Shown here one piece after another: positions 11,196 through 23,104 of a DNA stretch of 64,000 nt; position 1 is the stretch's first letter; the number at the start of each line of letters is the position of its first letter. Source of the stretch: Leptoclinus maculatus (lineage: Eukaryota > Chordata > Actinopteri > Perciformes > Stichaeidae); assembly GCA_032191485.1 (NCBI GenBank), contig JAVDOI010000016.1, forward strand, positions 13,691,736 to 13,755,735, in the 5' to 3' direction. The notes under the pieces were generated by a model that was not told the DNA's origin, made no database searches, and worked only from the letters and a program-made list of their open reading frames with translations. The position numbers were made by a program, and so were the translations under genes.

Positions 11196-13831
11196 AGTAT
11201 GAACCCAGTTAATGTGCACTTTATTTGAAGCTGATGCTAGCTCCGTAACTCATCAATTATTTCACTATTGCCAACATGCAGTAAACAGATTGGGCTATTC
11301 AGCATATTTAGTGAAGTCAGTAACAAACTTGTTAGCCATATAGCTCAACTAGAGTATATTCCTTACATCTTAAGGACCATTTCTGATAAGTGATTGTATA
11401 TAAAAAAAGATCAAATGTAGCGAAACGTTCCTGTACTGCTGCAGTCAATGTAAGAGAAGTATTCTCCCCAAGATGGCATCACTGATTATAACATTAGTAT
11501 TATAATGTGTATAACGCTTACATGCTACATTTAGCTGTACAGCGCTACAGAGCAGACCAGAGGAGTCTTACCAACAAACGCTTGAGTCTGGCTTTTGGCA
11601 CATGCTCATTTCATTTTAAGCTCTATGTTCTATGTTAAATCTAGCCCGTCATGAACATCGCAATCAGGTTATGTGCGTCTGCCACTCGAGTAATATGCAC
11701 AGCATCCAAAGAAAGTTAAATAACCTGCAACTCAGAGACCCACTGTAGTGTTTTTATGCTGAGAAATAACGTGCATATCCTTCCTCCATCTCAGAGCCAA
11801 AGACGAGCCAGGCGTCAGACAGCCGTTCCTATTTCCATTCACATTGCATTTGCTAAAACCAGGTACGAAGCAAGCGATTCATTTCTCTTTTCCTCCTATC
11901 TGTCTGCAAGATCATCTCTGCTGAAGCTTGGCAGAGGGGAAATGGAGGAACGGAGCAAAGCAGATGATCAAATCCGAGGATGATTCTTGTGTCGTTCCAC
12001 TAAATAGTAGATTTATCCTGGTCCTGTTGCTATGGTTGCAGTGCAGCGGGGGGGGGGGGGGGGATTTGAGGCAAAGTGTAAATCCCTTCATTGATCACTT
12101 GGTTATACTTTCATCATATCTGGAGGTTAAAGTGAAATGTGTTATTGGATCGGTGGGCTCACAACAAGCTAGATTAAAAGGTTCAATATAAATGACGGCA
12201 TAAAGGGCGAGAGTCTCCTCTTCCCATGTGTTGCAGTGCAATAAAGCAAACAAGAGCAGACAACAAAAAAGGAAAGAAAGAGGGAAGAAAGCATTTAGTA
12301 ACCTATTTATTAAATAAATGTAATGTTGGAGTATATTTGTGACAGGACTGGAGGGCAGGCGTAATGAATGGGTTCTCTGAAGTCATTTAGAACAGATAAA
12401 AACTAGTTTAGTTTAATTAGATTTTCAAACGGGTGGGGGTGTTGTCCCAGTTCTGAAGCAGAGCAGTCTTTGTGAAGTCACATTTAAAAGCTTCGGTTCA
12501 TAGGCTACTCTAAAATACATGATAATTGTGCATTTTAATAAGCTTGAGAAGTGTGAGGCACAACAAGCCGAATCCCATCTGCATGAACAATGAGATAGAG
12601 CAGTCACATCCTTTGTAACGTCCTGCTGTAACCACTGAACCCAAGTTATTCAACCAAATACTTCTATTATTAGCATGTAAAAGCTTAGTCGCTCAGATTT
12701 GTGGGGAGATTATAGTCATTTTAGTTCACCTACTCGGTACACTATTCTTCATGACTTGGCGGTTCACGATGTAAAAGCTTTTAACATTTAAACCCGATAG
12801 TCGGTAGAGAAGCACACAGGTTCCAAATTCATAGAAATCCATAACTCAGTCAGTAGTTTTATGTTCTTGTTTTTCAAAAATGATTGAGCTAACTGCTGAC
12901 AAAAGTAGAGACTGTGACAATATGTGCTGTAGTGAAGGGTACAAATAACAGGTTGTGTCTCCCCCATGGTCTGTAAATCGAGTGGATGATTGGAAATCAC
13001 ACCAAAGTGATGCCAGACAACCCCTCACCTGCACGGAAGAAAGTATCACAGCCAGGAGAGGGGATCTAATAGTAGGCTAAAAGCACACAGAAAAGATGAG
13101 TGCGTCCTCAAATCCTGCAGGCGGTGACGCCCACCTGATTTCCAGCGCTATTTTTCAAGTGCCAACGTTACAAGCTTTCACATCAGAGCTGACAACGAGA
13201 TGAGAAAACAACCTCGTCATTGTGTGGCGCTCAGTGGACACTTTGCCAATCAATGTTCCGATGAACACCGGGCACTGATTCAGCAGCTGATGCTTTAATT
13301 GGATAGAACCAAAGTGGGAGAGGGTGACCCCTTCACTGACCCGTATCAATGGAGCCGTGCCTGGAGCACAACCTTTATGAATGACCCCGGTGTCAGAGGT
13401 GGACCAGGACAACCCTGCTTAACCCCCGGACACATCAGCCCATGAGGTCATTTAGCATCATTTGAAATCATGTGTCAAACGGCTGTTAGCATCTGGTAAG
13501 CATTTCTTTTTTTCAATGAGATTAAAATTAGAGAAGAATTAGCGGTGACAAGTCGTTTGGTGGTTCCCTCACACACACACAAGGGTATTCTGTAAAACCC
13601 AAAGCCTGGTAGCCTAAAACGTGTTAATCGGGAGCGGTGGAGTGGAAACTAAAACGTTGTGTCGCACGCAAACCGGAAGCTTCATTCACATCAACGGAGC
13701 AGTCCAACTGCTTAATAAAGATAATTCATGTAAATCCTCCAAAAGCATTTTCAATCTAACTCTGAAATTGGTTTTATAATTGTTTTAGTAGTTAAAAAAA
13801 TGCTTTTTTGCCTATTATGTAATGAGTGCAG
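11196..13831. other. Non-coding stretch, no gene recognised
   Basis: No convincing coding frame. Contains a G16 run at 12048-12063. The GC-richer part at about 13100-13430 carries one 85-codon minus-strand frame with no recognisable domain. Confidence 0.55.
12048..12063 (+). repeat. Poly-G run (16)
   Basis: Sixteen consecutive G residues. The length may be unreliable because such runs are error-prone in sequencing. Confidence 0.95.
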
Positions 13832-14306
13832 TAGGGCTGGGCAATATGGTCAACATCTTCTATCTCGATATCAGCAATTCCATCTCTTGAGAACGATATA
13901 CATCACAATGTAAATGTAGTTTTCTGGTAATTCAATAAATAATAGTCTGTATAAAATGACCACATGGTAAAGCCTTTTGTATACTCTGTAATTAAATACT
14001 TGACTACTGACTATTGTCAGATTTTATGAAGAACTTTATTGCAAAATGAACAGAGAAAAATACGATATATTTCCAGCTAAACGTTTCGATGCAAGCACAC
14101 AGAATAATCAGATTAACACAATGGTTTGATTCAACTACACTGGGGTATTCCCATGAGACATTTTAGAAGTTAGTATGTGCTCAGTCAATTTATCAATTTA
14201 AGCAACATAATTGTGTATCCCAGTATCTCAATATATGATTTCATCACGATAGGATTCCATTGAAAGACGGTAAATGATCATATTGAATTATCCCCGAGGC
14301 AGGTTA
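13832..14306. mobile_element. Decayed hAT-like repeat, TAGGGCTGGGCAATATGG left end
   Basis: The left end TAGGGCTGGGCAATATGG, followed by ATCTCGATATC-type words, matches from memory the terminus of a common fish hAT-type non-autonomous family. The matching right end would be expected to close with the complement of that terminus. Here the sequence ATATTGAATTATCCCCGAGG near 14281-14300 is only a degraded version. No open frame and no intact target duplication. The right boundary is approximate. Confidence 0.55.
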
Positions 14307-16145
14307 CCTCACAAACTGGGTTTTCATCAAATACTAACTTATCATTTCATGTTGTTCAATAGTTAAAGCATGACAATAAAACCCTAACCTTTTCAAATCC
14401 AGATCGGGCATATCCTATGCAGTATAAATGTCTACTATCACAGTATTGCGAGGTGCCAAAAAGACATATTTTATGTTTCAATTGATGGAGAGGCTGATCT
14501 GACAGGTGCAAATCCCTAAGGGCTGCAGAGTGAAAGATGTTTCACTACAGTGTTGCAAAGGAGCTGTGTAAGTTATGCAACTAAAACATAACAGTGAACA
14601 AGTCGACACAACATCTTAGGCATCCTGTTCAACACCTCACAGCGCAAAAACAGCAGATACTCTTAAGAGTTAGATGAAAGCAAACGGTGAGCTACATTTT
14701 TAGATAGGTAGTGACCAGGAAAACTAAAATCGGAAGTAGCAGGTTAACTCATTGTTTCATTTGAACGACTTTGCTAATAGCTGTAGTCAGTAATCTTCTA
14801 TGACCTAGCCAACTGCCTTTACAGGGAATAAGAGCTCTTTAGGTTTAAACAGCAAGAGAGAGAATAATTACAGGCACAAAGTTTCAGCTTGACTTAGCAG
14901 GTGCTAATGGGATGTTTGAGAGCTTAGGCTTTTTGGAGTGGAAACAACCATCGCAGGCAGTGAGCTGACTGGAGCGCGAAAAAGACACCCAGCCACTCAG
15001 TGACGCTGTGACTGACACGAGCTGACAGTCAGCTACAGACCGGTCACTCAGCCCGCAGAACAAAACGCTTCTCTACAAGAAAAATGGAAAACACATGCGA
15101 CTGGCCAGAAAGACGGCAGCCTTTTCTTTAAACGACAGCGAGACAAGGCTCGTCTAGCATGTGTCATCCCCCCTCTGACAAAGATGGAAGAAAGCTGCAG
15201 TTCTTTTTGTGCTACAGTTGTAATTTCAGAGTTGTTTAATTACTATCCAGAGAACGGAAATCGATGCCAGCATGCTCGTACTATCTGATGACTTCTTTCA
15301 ATTACAGGATATGTTGAAGGCACAAGTAATTCCATTGTATGATTTTGACGGGATAGGATGGAGGGGGGAAAAAGCGTTGCAGCTCAAACTGTGCACATCC
15401 ATCATATCAAAAGGAAACGAATCATTTCTGAGGTCCAGAACATCCACCTGTTTGCTAATGGGCCTGTGTTGATATGTCCAGATATGGCATTCTTTGAAGT
15501 GTTTTGATTATTCAACCAGCCACGAGCTGCTGTGACTCATCACGTCTCGCTGTGAACCTGAAAACACATTATTTAGTCATCCTGCGGTCAATCCACATCA
15601 ATACCGTTAGTACAAAGCTAGTCCGGATGCAGAATTTTTTTATTATTTCCAGACTGTAGAGTGACGACGGCTGCAATATCCGCTTGCCACACACCATTTA
15701 TCTTATAAGGAAACGAGGGAAAAGGGGATTCTGCAGCTTCTCTAACAAGCTGTTGCTGGGGCCATTATGCATCGAATACGCCATGTGTTCCTCTAACAGA
15801 AGAAACCTGACTGCTTAGATGAGGGAACAAATTGCCTGCATCAATATGCATCAAGCACAGCGAAAAGGAGAATATTGCCCCGTTGCTTTCACTGACAGGT
15901 CAGACTTCAAATGCTGAGACACTTAACGTATGCCGCTGAAAACCATTAGTGCCTCATCCCTGCTGCTCAATTAAAAACTCAGTACAACAACATGCATACT
16001 TACAAAATAAACATTCCTAAATGGCCAAAAGTAAGGTGTCTTCTTTTTTTTGTCACATAAAAAGTACATTAGCTAAACAGGTACTGCTAATTTCCAGTAA
16101 AACGTGTTCGCTGGCATAAAAGCTCGTATTCGTAAGGGCTTCAAA
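14307..16145. other. Non-coding stretch, no gene recognised
   Basis: Mixed-composition DNA with one 66-codon open frame near 15272 that has no recognisable features. I see no repeats, RNA genes or coding signals. Confidence 0.5.
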
Positions 16146-16370
16146 CAGTGGCGGCTGGTGGAACATTTTCTTGGTAGGGCTGTGCCACATCCAATCAATT
16201 TCAGCAAACATCCCAGAATGATTTAATGCAAACAAATTAAGGTATCAAACGCACATTACTACTTTGCAGTTAAATATTTAACATTTATTCCAACACGAAA
16301 AAAAGCAGTAAATAACACTTTCACAAACACGTCAGGACATCTTATTTTAGTCACCCTCACAGGGAATTCA

Positions 16371-16533
16371 GTATAATATAATATATATATCATATAATAA
16401 TATTCTGTATAATATAATAATATATATATATATCATATACTATTCTGTATAATATAATAATATATATATCATATAATATTCTGTATAATATAATAATATA
16501 TATGTCATATAATAATATTCACTATAATATAAA

Positions 16534-16578
<45 letters not shown>

Positions 16579-16611
16579 ATAATATATATAGATATATATA
16601 TAACTATATAT
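16371..16611. repeat. AT-rich tandem array with embedded (CA)n
   Basis: Several copies of a roughly 35-45-bp unit built from ATTCTGTATAATATAATAATATATAT and TCATATAATAATATTC words, followed by a (CA) tract near 16532-16555 and a (TA)n tract. It lies wholly within the hAT element, so it probably expanded after or during the life of that transposon family. Confidence 0.85.
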
Positions 16612-16929
16612 CCATTTCTCAGACAGGTGCTTCATGTCCCTCACTCCCTAACTGTCCATGCTGGTTCTGTCCCCGTTGTTTTAAAAAGCTAAATAAGTTA
16701 TTATCATGACGTCATCCAGCGAGTCAAACCTGTCTGGTGTACAGCTACTAGAGAAGCTTCATGTACTGCTTCTCTTTCCTGCTAGTCTGCTGTCTGATTG
16801 TGAGGTCAGGCTGATCTGGGATCAGCTCTTTCAGTAGTTTCTCCTCTCAGTTCTCCTCTCAAACGGGTCTTGGAGGAGTAGTGCTCACACTGGCGCTCTC
16901 CTGTAGAGACTTCTCCTGACGAGAACGCG

Positions 16930-16964
16930 CAGCTTGGGGCAGGAAAAAAAACTGCCCCAAGCTG
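16930..16964. repeat. Perfect 13-bp hairpin inside the hAT element
   Basis: CAGCTTGGGGCAG (16930-16942) and its exact complement CTGCCCCAAGCTG (16952-16964) flank a 9-nt purine spacer. A second partial copy of the GGGGCAG word follows at about 17059-17065. Being GC-rich, the stem would be stable as RNA or single-stranded DNA. Confidence 0.9.
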
Positions 16965-17619
16965 AATCTATTTGAGGACGCTGATTGGCTGAATTGTATG
17001 TCACTCATTTATATCTTTACTCAGCATTGGCTAAACTGCTTTAGAGACCCGCCTCTTTGGGGCAGTTTTTCCAGCGCCCCAGCCAGCTGAGACGTGCACA
17101 CACAGAGAGGAAGAGCAGACAGGCAGAGAGGACAAGCAGGAAAAGCATATATTTACCGCAGATATCATATTTTACACATATTACTGGGTGATTCCATGTT
17201 TCAAAAACACAAATATTGACAATTTGTATAGTTTATTTTTATTTTAAATTTTATTTTTATTTATATTTTTATTTATATTTTTATTTTTATTTTTTGTAGC
17301 TCTAGGGAGGGCGGCGCCCTAGCGCCCTCTATGGACCAGCCGCCACTGGCTTCAAAGCTCATTTCGTTGCATGGCAGGCAGCAGTCTCAAGGTCAGAGGA
17401 GCAGCATTGTGTCTGCGAGGTCACCGATTCACACTCCCCGACTGACTGGGAAAATATGGCGACATTAATGGCTGGCCCCCTGTCAACGATTACAATCGGG
17501 TTACCTCTGAGCAAGGCGTTTAGTAGTGCTGTTCAGAGGCCAGCAGCAGAGGGGTGCTCTATCGGTTGGTTTCAGAGCGGATGCTTCATTACGTTTCTGG
17601 GAGTTTTAAGTGGAAACTT

Positions 17620-18290
17620 GGGAAACACTTTCTGTGAAGCCCACCTCTATTATGCATTATACTGACACGTTATAACCTGCTTATGTCACTGCATAAGTAT
17701 AGTTATACACATTCATAATGCTTTATAACAATGAGATTTATTTTATGATTTATAATGTCTCATATTTCATAATTGCTGGTCACGCATTGAATGACTTGAT
17801 TGTAACATAATTCTCAGTTGTAACACATAATGGATTAAAACGTGATTATAAGTTACTCTAAGTGGGCATTGTTTGCTTAAAGTGAGGAACAAAAGGAATG
17901 TTATGTTTTGTGTGTTGATGCATTGATTTAATGATTTTTCTATTTCACGTGAAGCCATCAATGACCAAATAACTTACAATCACATTATTGCATTGCAACA
18001 GTGACTATGCTTTATTAAAGATGATAGCGTAATGCAACTATGGAAATTATAATATATGATCCTTGCGAAAAGGAAATGTCAGTGAGTGACGAGCAATTAT
18101 GAAGAATAATAATACTGACCTTGTATATCATTGTAAAATGATTTATGCGTTTTGATTATAGTTATAAAGCATTATGAATATTTACGAGTGCTTATAACTA
18201 TGATTATTCAGTGCTGTAAACAGAGTATAAAGCATTACAGGTATGTTTATAATTCATTATAGACATGGGCGTCGTAGCAAGTGTTACCTA
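17620..18290. mobile_element. MITE-like element with about 37-bp imperfect TIRs
   Basis: The left end from AACACTTTCTGTGAAGCCCA (17624 on) matches the complement of the right end, AACACTTGCTACGACGCCCA (ending 18285), at about 29 of 37 positions. The body is full of TTATAATGCATTATAA-like words, typical of a widespread class of small fish elements whose ends carry AACACTT. There is no coding capacity. I could not define a target duplication, so superfamily is left open. It sits only about 270 bp from the hAT element at 16146-17348. Confidence 0.65.
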
Positions 18291-18770
18291 AAAGGTATTA
18301 TTCACACATCAGTCATTTGGAGTCGTGTCTCTGCCCACCTGATGAATGGAAAACTCTTTTTCATCTCAGTTTTTGGTCTCCACCAACTCCTGAGGGAAGT
18401 GTGCCACGGTGTTCAAAAGCTAGTCGCTAACTGTGTCGGTCCTGCTGCGGCTGGAAACAACACTATGAGAGCGATGGGAGTGAACCAAAATGGTAAAGTT
18501 GCTAAACAATAATCTGGTACTCAGTGAGGCCGAGTGGAGCTGCAGATCCAGGTGATAATTCTCTGTAGGTTCACCACTACCAGCAACCTTTTTCACACTG
18601 TCACATTGTTATTACATTGTCCTTTGATTCATTGTTATTGTTGAAACTTTTGTAAGGGATTTAGAAAGACATGGTGGAATGACTTTTTGTATTGCTTCCT
18701 GCAAATTGCCATGTGTTCAAGTTGAATTGCATAGTTTCTGTTTATTTATTTTTTACTTTAGTGTAACCCA

Positions 18771-18807
18771 GTGTGTGTGTGCGCGTGTGCGTGCGTGTGT
18801 GTGTGTG
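18771..18807 (+). repeat. Imperfect (GT)n tract with GC interruptions
   Basis: GT dinucleotides interrupted by GCGC and GCGT units. Confidence 0.9.
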
Positions 18808-20224
18808 CTGAATCGTGTTCCGATAAATGGCTTCCTCCACCCTGCAGGAGTGGAAAAAAATCATTTATTTTATAGATTTCCTGCTTTACCATCACGGATT
18901 ACCCTCTTAACCTTAGCCTCTTGCTTCCTTATTGGCTTAGCTATTGATTGCCCTCCATCCTCTCTTCTACCTTCAAGGTGACCCATAACTAATAAACACT
19001 GCTGGAAAAGTGTGCCATGCAGCAACCTAAAAATATGCCTCCATTTGCTGCTGTCCAGGTCTACGGCTGTTTATGTTCGTGCTTATGTTATTGAACATTC
19101 ATCGAGCTGTGGGGACACCTTTCATTAACTGTGCCAAACAAAGGTTAATTGATTTACGACATGAGCAACAGGCAGTTATACCATTGTAGGGTCCTGGTCC
19201 TTCAGAAAATATAAACAAAAATATCAGATTAAAGTTCCCCATGTAAACAGCAAAAGGACTGAGGACAGCCAAGCTGGTTAAAGTGAACTTGTGCTCCGTT
19301 TCCCCTCTCTTTGCTTCCTAAGAGGGTCACACTGAGGAGTGAGATGAAGAGGAAGCATCTGTCGCTAAAGTGTTCCTCCATTATCCACCCATTGTAAAGG
19401 ACCTGCACCTGAGCAAACAAAGAGCTTCCATTGTGCCATATTCACCAAAATCTCACCAGCACCTTTACACGCCGAGTGTGTGAGACTCACAGAAGGGAAG
19501 AAAGGGAAATATTGTATGGGAGCTTTAGATGTTTCAGTCTAGTGGGCTTCTGAAACAAAAACCAACAATGACCTTTATTTACGAGAAACCTTTGCTCACC
19601 ATCATTCCAACTGAAATGTCTTCGTCCTAAATGGCTCTTAAAGCAGAGAGTAAGGAAGACATGGCTGTTTGTGTTGTTTTGTACTCCACACAAGCCCCCT
19701 TTTAAAACGAGCACTTGACCTGCTTCCACACATTGAAGTGTCCTTTCCAGAATAATGGTATTTTTCATAATGCCATTACTAAGCTGAGAGCATGAAATCG
19801 CTCGGCTTTATTCCAGTTTTAAAAAGGCAGAAAGAAATGTGTGGGAGTGTGTGTGTTTGTGTGTATAGGAGCTTGTGTGGGGGATGGGTGTGGGGGGGCC
19901 ATGTAAGATGGCCGAACAAAAACAGATTCTCCAATTTCATCTTCTCTGACGAAGATTAGTTAATGAGAAGAGGGGGGGGGGGCACAGTGTTTGGGAATTA
20001 TCCAGCCTAAGCACGGTAAAAACAATCTTTATATTACTGGTGAAAAGATCCACTTTATAGCTAAATGTTGGTAGCTGGGAGGACCTACAAATATCAAGCA
20101 GGGTAGGTGGCCTTATCAGGCTCTGGTTAAAGACTAAACCCGAGCTGTCAGTGAAAAGAGTGATTCCAGAGTGTCCTATCTTTCCCTAAACACACCACAG
20201 GGAGCCTGGGAGAAGACCCTGACC

Positions 20225-20539
20225 TCACCCCCCTTCTGTCCCTCTGTGTCCTGAACCGAGATCGTTCAGGCCAGCTGCAACATTGATCTTCCAGGCTAAA
20301 ATTTCAAGGGCTGAAAAACAATCTCCCTGTTGGCAAATGGATGGCATAGCAGGCGAGCTCTGGGGTCGTCGGTTCAGCGGCAGCCCGGAGGAAGTGTGGA
20401 CGGCTGGAGAAGGGCAGGAATGCTGGACAGGCAGACGAGATAGAGACGTGTCCAGCGGGCCTTCCCCGGAGACATCCGATGGCTCCGTCTCTGACCAGGT
20501 GAAGAGGTCATCGTCACTCTCATGACCTCTCACACTCAC
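20225..20539 (-). other. Candidate coding segment, open on both strands
   Basis: The minus strand has an open frame of 104 codons. Its translation begins with an acidic part (residues about 7-11 ESDDD), continues Ser/Pro-rich, and ends in a helix-like part (SALEILAWKINVAAGLNDL), without low-complexity repeats. The plus strand is also open. A 204-nt stretch (20295-20498, exactly 68 codons) lies between an acceptor-like ATCTTCCAG and a donor-like CAG/GTGAAG. I do not recognise either protein. GC content is higher than in the flanks, which alone lengthens open frames, so this may be a chance ORF pair. No partner exon was identified. Confidence 0.2.
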
Positions 20540-23096
20540 TCACTTTGTGCACTCCATATACAGTAACATAGGGCCAGTGGGATTGTTACGTCAGTATGAT
20601 GCGCTAATATGCAGCATAGCATACCGACATGTTCTGACAATTATATAAGACGAAGGGCCCTAAACCTTTTTGGTGCTAGAGATTTACAATTGTGTCCAAA
20701 ACACAGTGAGGAAGAGGACTCCCTCTCCCTCCCTCCCCATTAACTGAGTAGTCTGAATCGGTTACTTAACATCTCTGCAGCCAGCTATTCAACAACCGGA
20801 ACAAAAGTTATGATTTTTAAAACCACTGTCCTTGCCCATTATTTTTTTCTCCCAGTTCCATGCTATACAAGTGCTTTGCAGCATTTTAATAGCCTTGCAG
20901 TATGAATAGTCCTACTCTAATATCCAAAGGATCAGATTAAAAACGTGTTATACAGAAAGAGTAACCTCAGCACAAAATTCACTAATTGAACGGAAGTATG
21001 TTCAATAACGGCTACGCCTGAGTTTTTCATGTGCATATTGGTGTTGTAATATCACAATAAAGATGCTTTAAAATATAGCAGATAATATTTGTCCAATATA
21101 GGGCAATTTGACAGTGATTTACTGTGTCAATGGATGACCACGTGGTTTCTTGTTGTGAATAAAGCAAACAGCCTATTGCATCATCACAACATCTTCAGTA
21201 AGAATATGTTGATGACTGTAAATGATATGAATTTGTTGTCCTTGTCTTTAGCTGTATGTCCGTTTCTGTGTTTGTACATTGAAAGCAACAAATAAATTCC
21301 ATGCATGTTTTCACATACTTGAAACTATAAAGGCCCGATTTAGATTCAGATCTTTTTTGGGCTACTGACCATTAATCACAACATTGATTGATAAAACACA
21401 GTCCTGTGTTAAGTGTTCCACAAAGAACGTGTGAACTATAAATGAGCACGTTTTGAGTTACAAAATGTTTTCACCATCCACGAGAGAAAAGAAAGTCACT
21501 GTTGTGTTTCCAATGCTTAATTTTCCTGTCACTATCAAGCTTATAAGGCAGCATGTGGTAATACACTGGCATGCACAAGAACAACTAAGTTTCAAGAAAC
21601 ACTAACGTTTGAGAGAGGACTCAGGACTCAGGGGTTAAAAACTTTGTGTTTGTTGCCTCTGGCTTGGCTCGTGGGCTGTCAAACACAGTTGGTAGCATTT
21701 GTGGGTGGACAGCCAGCAAGAGATCATGTCCTTGGCACTGCTCATTCACACACTGGTCTCCTATTGGTTGGTGAAAGAACGGTGGAATCTTGAGGGGATA
21801 TTGTGGACCTCTGTACCCACTACTGAAGCAGCTGGCAGCTCCATGTGTACCAGAGGAAACATGTGGTGGTCTACAAATACAGGTCAACGTTGGGAATTAC
21901 AACAGCAACAAGGGCTGCAGTCCTCCATTTCTAAACTTGGAAGGTAAAAACCACAAACTAAAATGAATGTGCATCTGTGTTGCGGTTCACATGCCTGTTT
22001 TTTGTCTCTTGTCCGGTGTGCTGCTGCACATTTCTGTATTAAAAGATCATCAACTACAGAAGCTTGAGCTCATGTTCATGCATTAATATATCTAGTCTAT
22101 GTGGTCAGTCATCCATCACCTTACGTCAAAAACCCACACAATTCATTTAGCCTAAGAAGTATGAACTCCTCAGCCCAGTCACCAGGAAAGAAATGTCGGC
22201 ATTGTATGTTTCTGCAAACCACGAACACGTTGAATATCAACCTCTTTACATTCGGTCAGTGACCGCAGAGCAAGTGATGTAGTATATCGAGCGACCATAA
22301 TTGAAAGTTACGTGATATAATAAGGAGCATAACTAGTAAGGACAGTCCTCTGTGGGCTGAAGGGAGGGGTGGTGGTGCATCAAACGTTGACCCACTATAT
22401 TGTAAATAAGCTTAAGGCATATTTACAAAAGTGCCGTTGTTGGTGTTGTTCCATTGTTCATTACTTTAACACAAACCATGTTTTTTCTAACCTTAACCAC
22501 TGATCTTTTAAGAATTGCAAACACATCCCTTCTTTCAGGTGTCTTCCCACAAGCCCTAAAAACTGTGATTAAACCACTCCTAAAGAAGTATGATTTAGAC
22601 TCCGCAACAATGAAAAATGATAGGCCAATATCAAACCTCCCATTTTTAAGTAAAATAATTGAAAAAGCGGTTTTTCAACAGCTGAACAACTTCTTGGCCG
22701 TAAATAACTGTTTTGATGTCTTCCAGTCAGGCTTTCGACAGCACCACAGTACTGAAACTGCTCTTGTTAAGGTTTTCAACGACATCCACTTAAACACAGA
22801 CAATGGCAGAATTTCAGTCTTAGTATTACTGGATCTCAGTGCTGCATTCGACACGGTCGACCATGACATACTACTAGAAAGACTAAAACTCTGGGTGGGA
22901 CTCTCTGGCACAGCACTCAACTGGTTTGAATCCTGCTTGAAGGACCGAGAATACTTTGTGTCTGTAGCTAATTACACATCAGAGCTGACTAAAATGACAT
23001 GTGGTGTTCCCCAAGGTTCAATACTGGGGCCTCTTCTGTTCAACATCTACATGCTTCCACTAGCGCAAATTATGGAAAACAACAAAGTGTGTTATC

Positions 23097-23104
23097 ATAA
23101 TTAT
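23097..23104. repeat. Left copy of 8-bp target duplication (ATAATTAT)
   Basis: ATAATTAT immediately precedes the hAT terminus TAGGGCTGCAAC and is repeated exactly at 23772-23779. The sequence is itself a perfect palindrome. Confidence 0.95.

Larger units (their letters stand above)
16146..17348. mobile_element. Complete non-autonomous hAT element with 8-bp TSD
   Basis: The element begins CAGTGGCGGCTGGT and ends with its exact complement ACCAGCCGCCACTG, giving 14-bp perfect terminal inverted repeats. It is flanked on both sides by GCTTCAAA (16138-16145 and 17349-17356), an exact 8-bp target-site duplication. Eight-base duplications with CAG-type termini are characteristic of the hAT superfamily. 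At 1,203 bp it has no meaningful open frame, so it must have been moved by a transposase made elsewhere. Inside are an AT-rich tandem array (16371-16611), a perfect GC-rich hairpin (16930-16964) and a TTATTTT-rich stretch (about 17228-17297). The exact duplication suggests a fairly recent insertion. Confidence 0.92.
18291..22439. other. Mostly non-coding stretch with one candidate exon
   Basis: No gene was recognised. Contents are an imperfect GT tract at 18771-18807, a G run at 19972-19982, a GC-richer segment at about 20225-20540 that is open on both strands (described separately), and otherwise AT-leaning DNA. Confidence 0.5.

Noticed and set aside
16371..16611. CRISPR-like array of repeats and spacers
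   Set aside because: The units are AT-rich tandem repeats without unique spacers, inside a transposon of a vertebrate genome.
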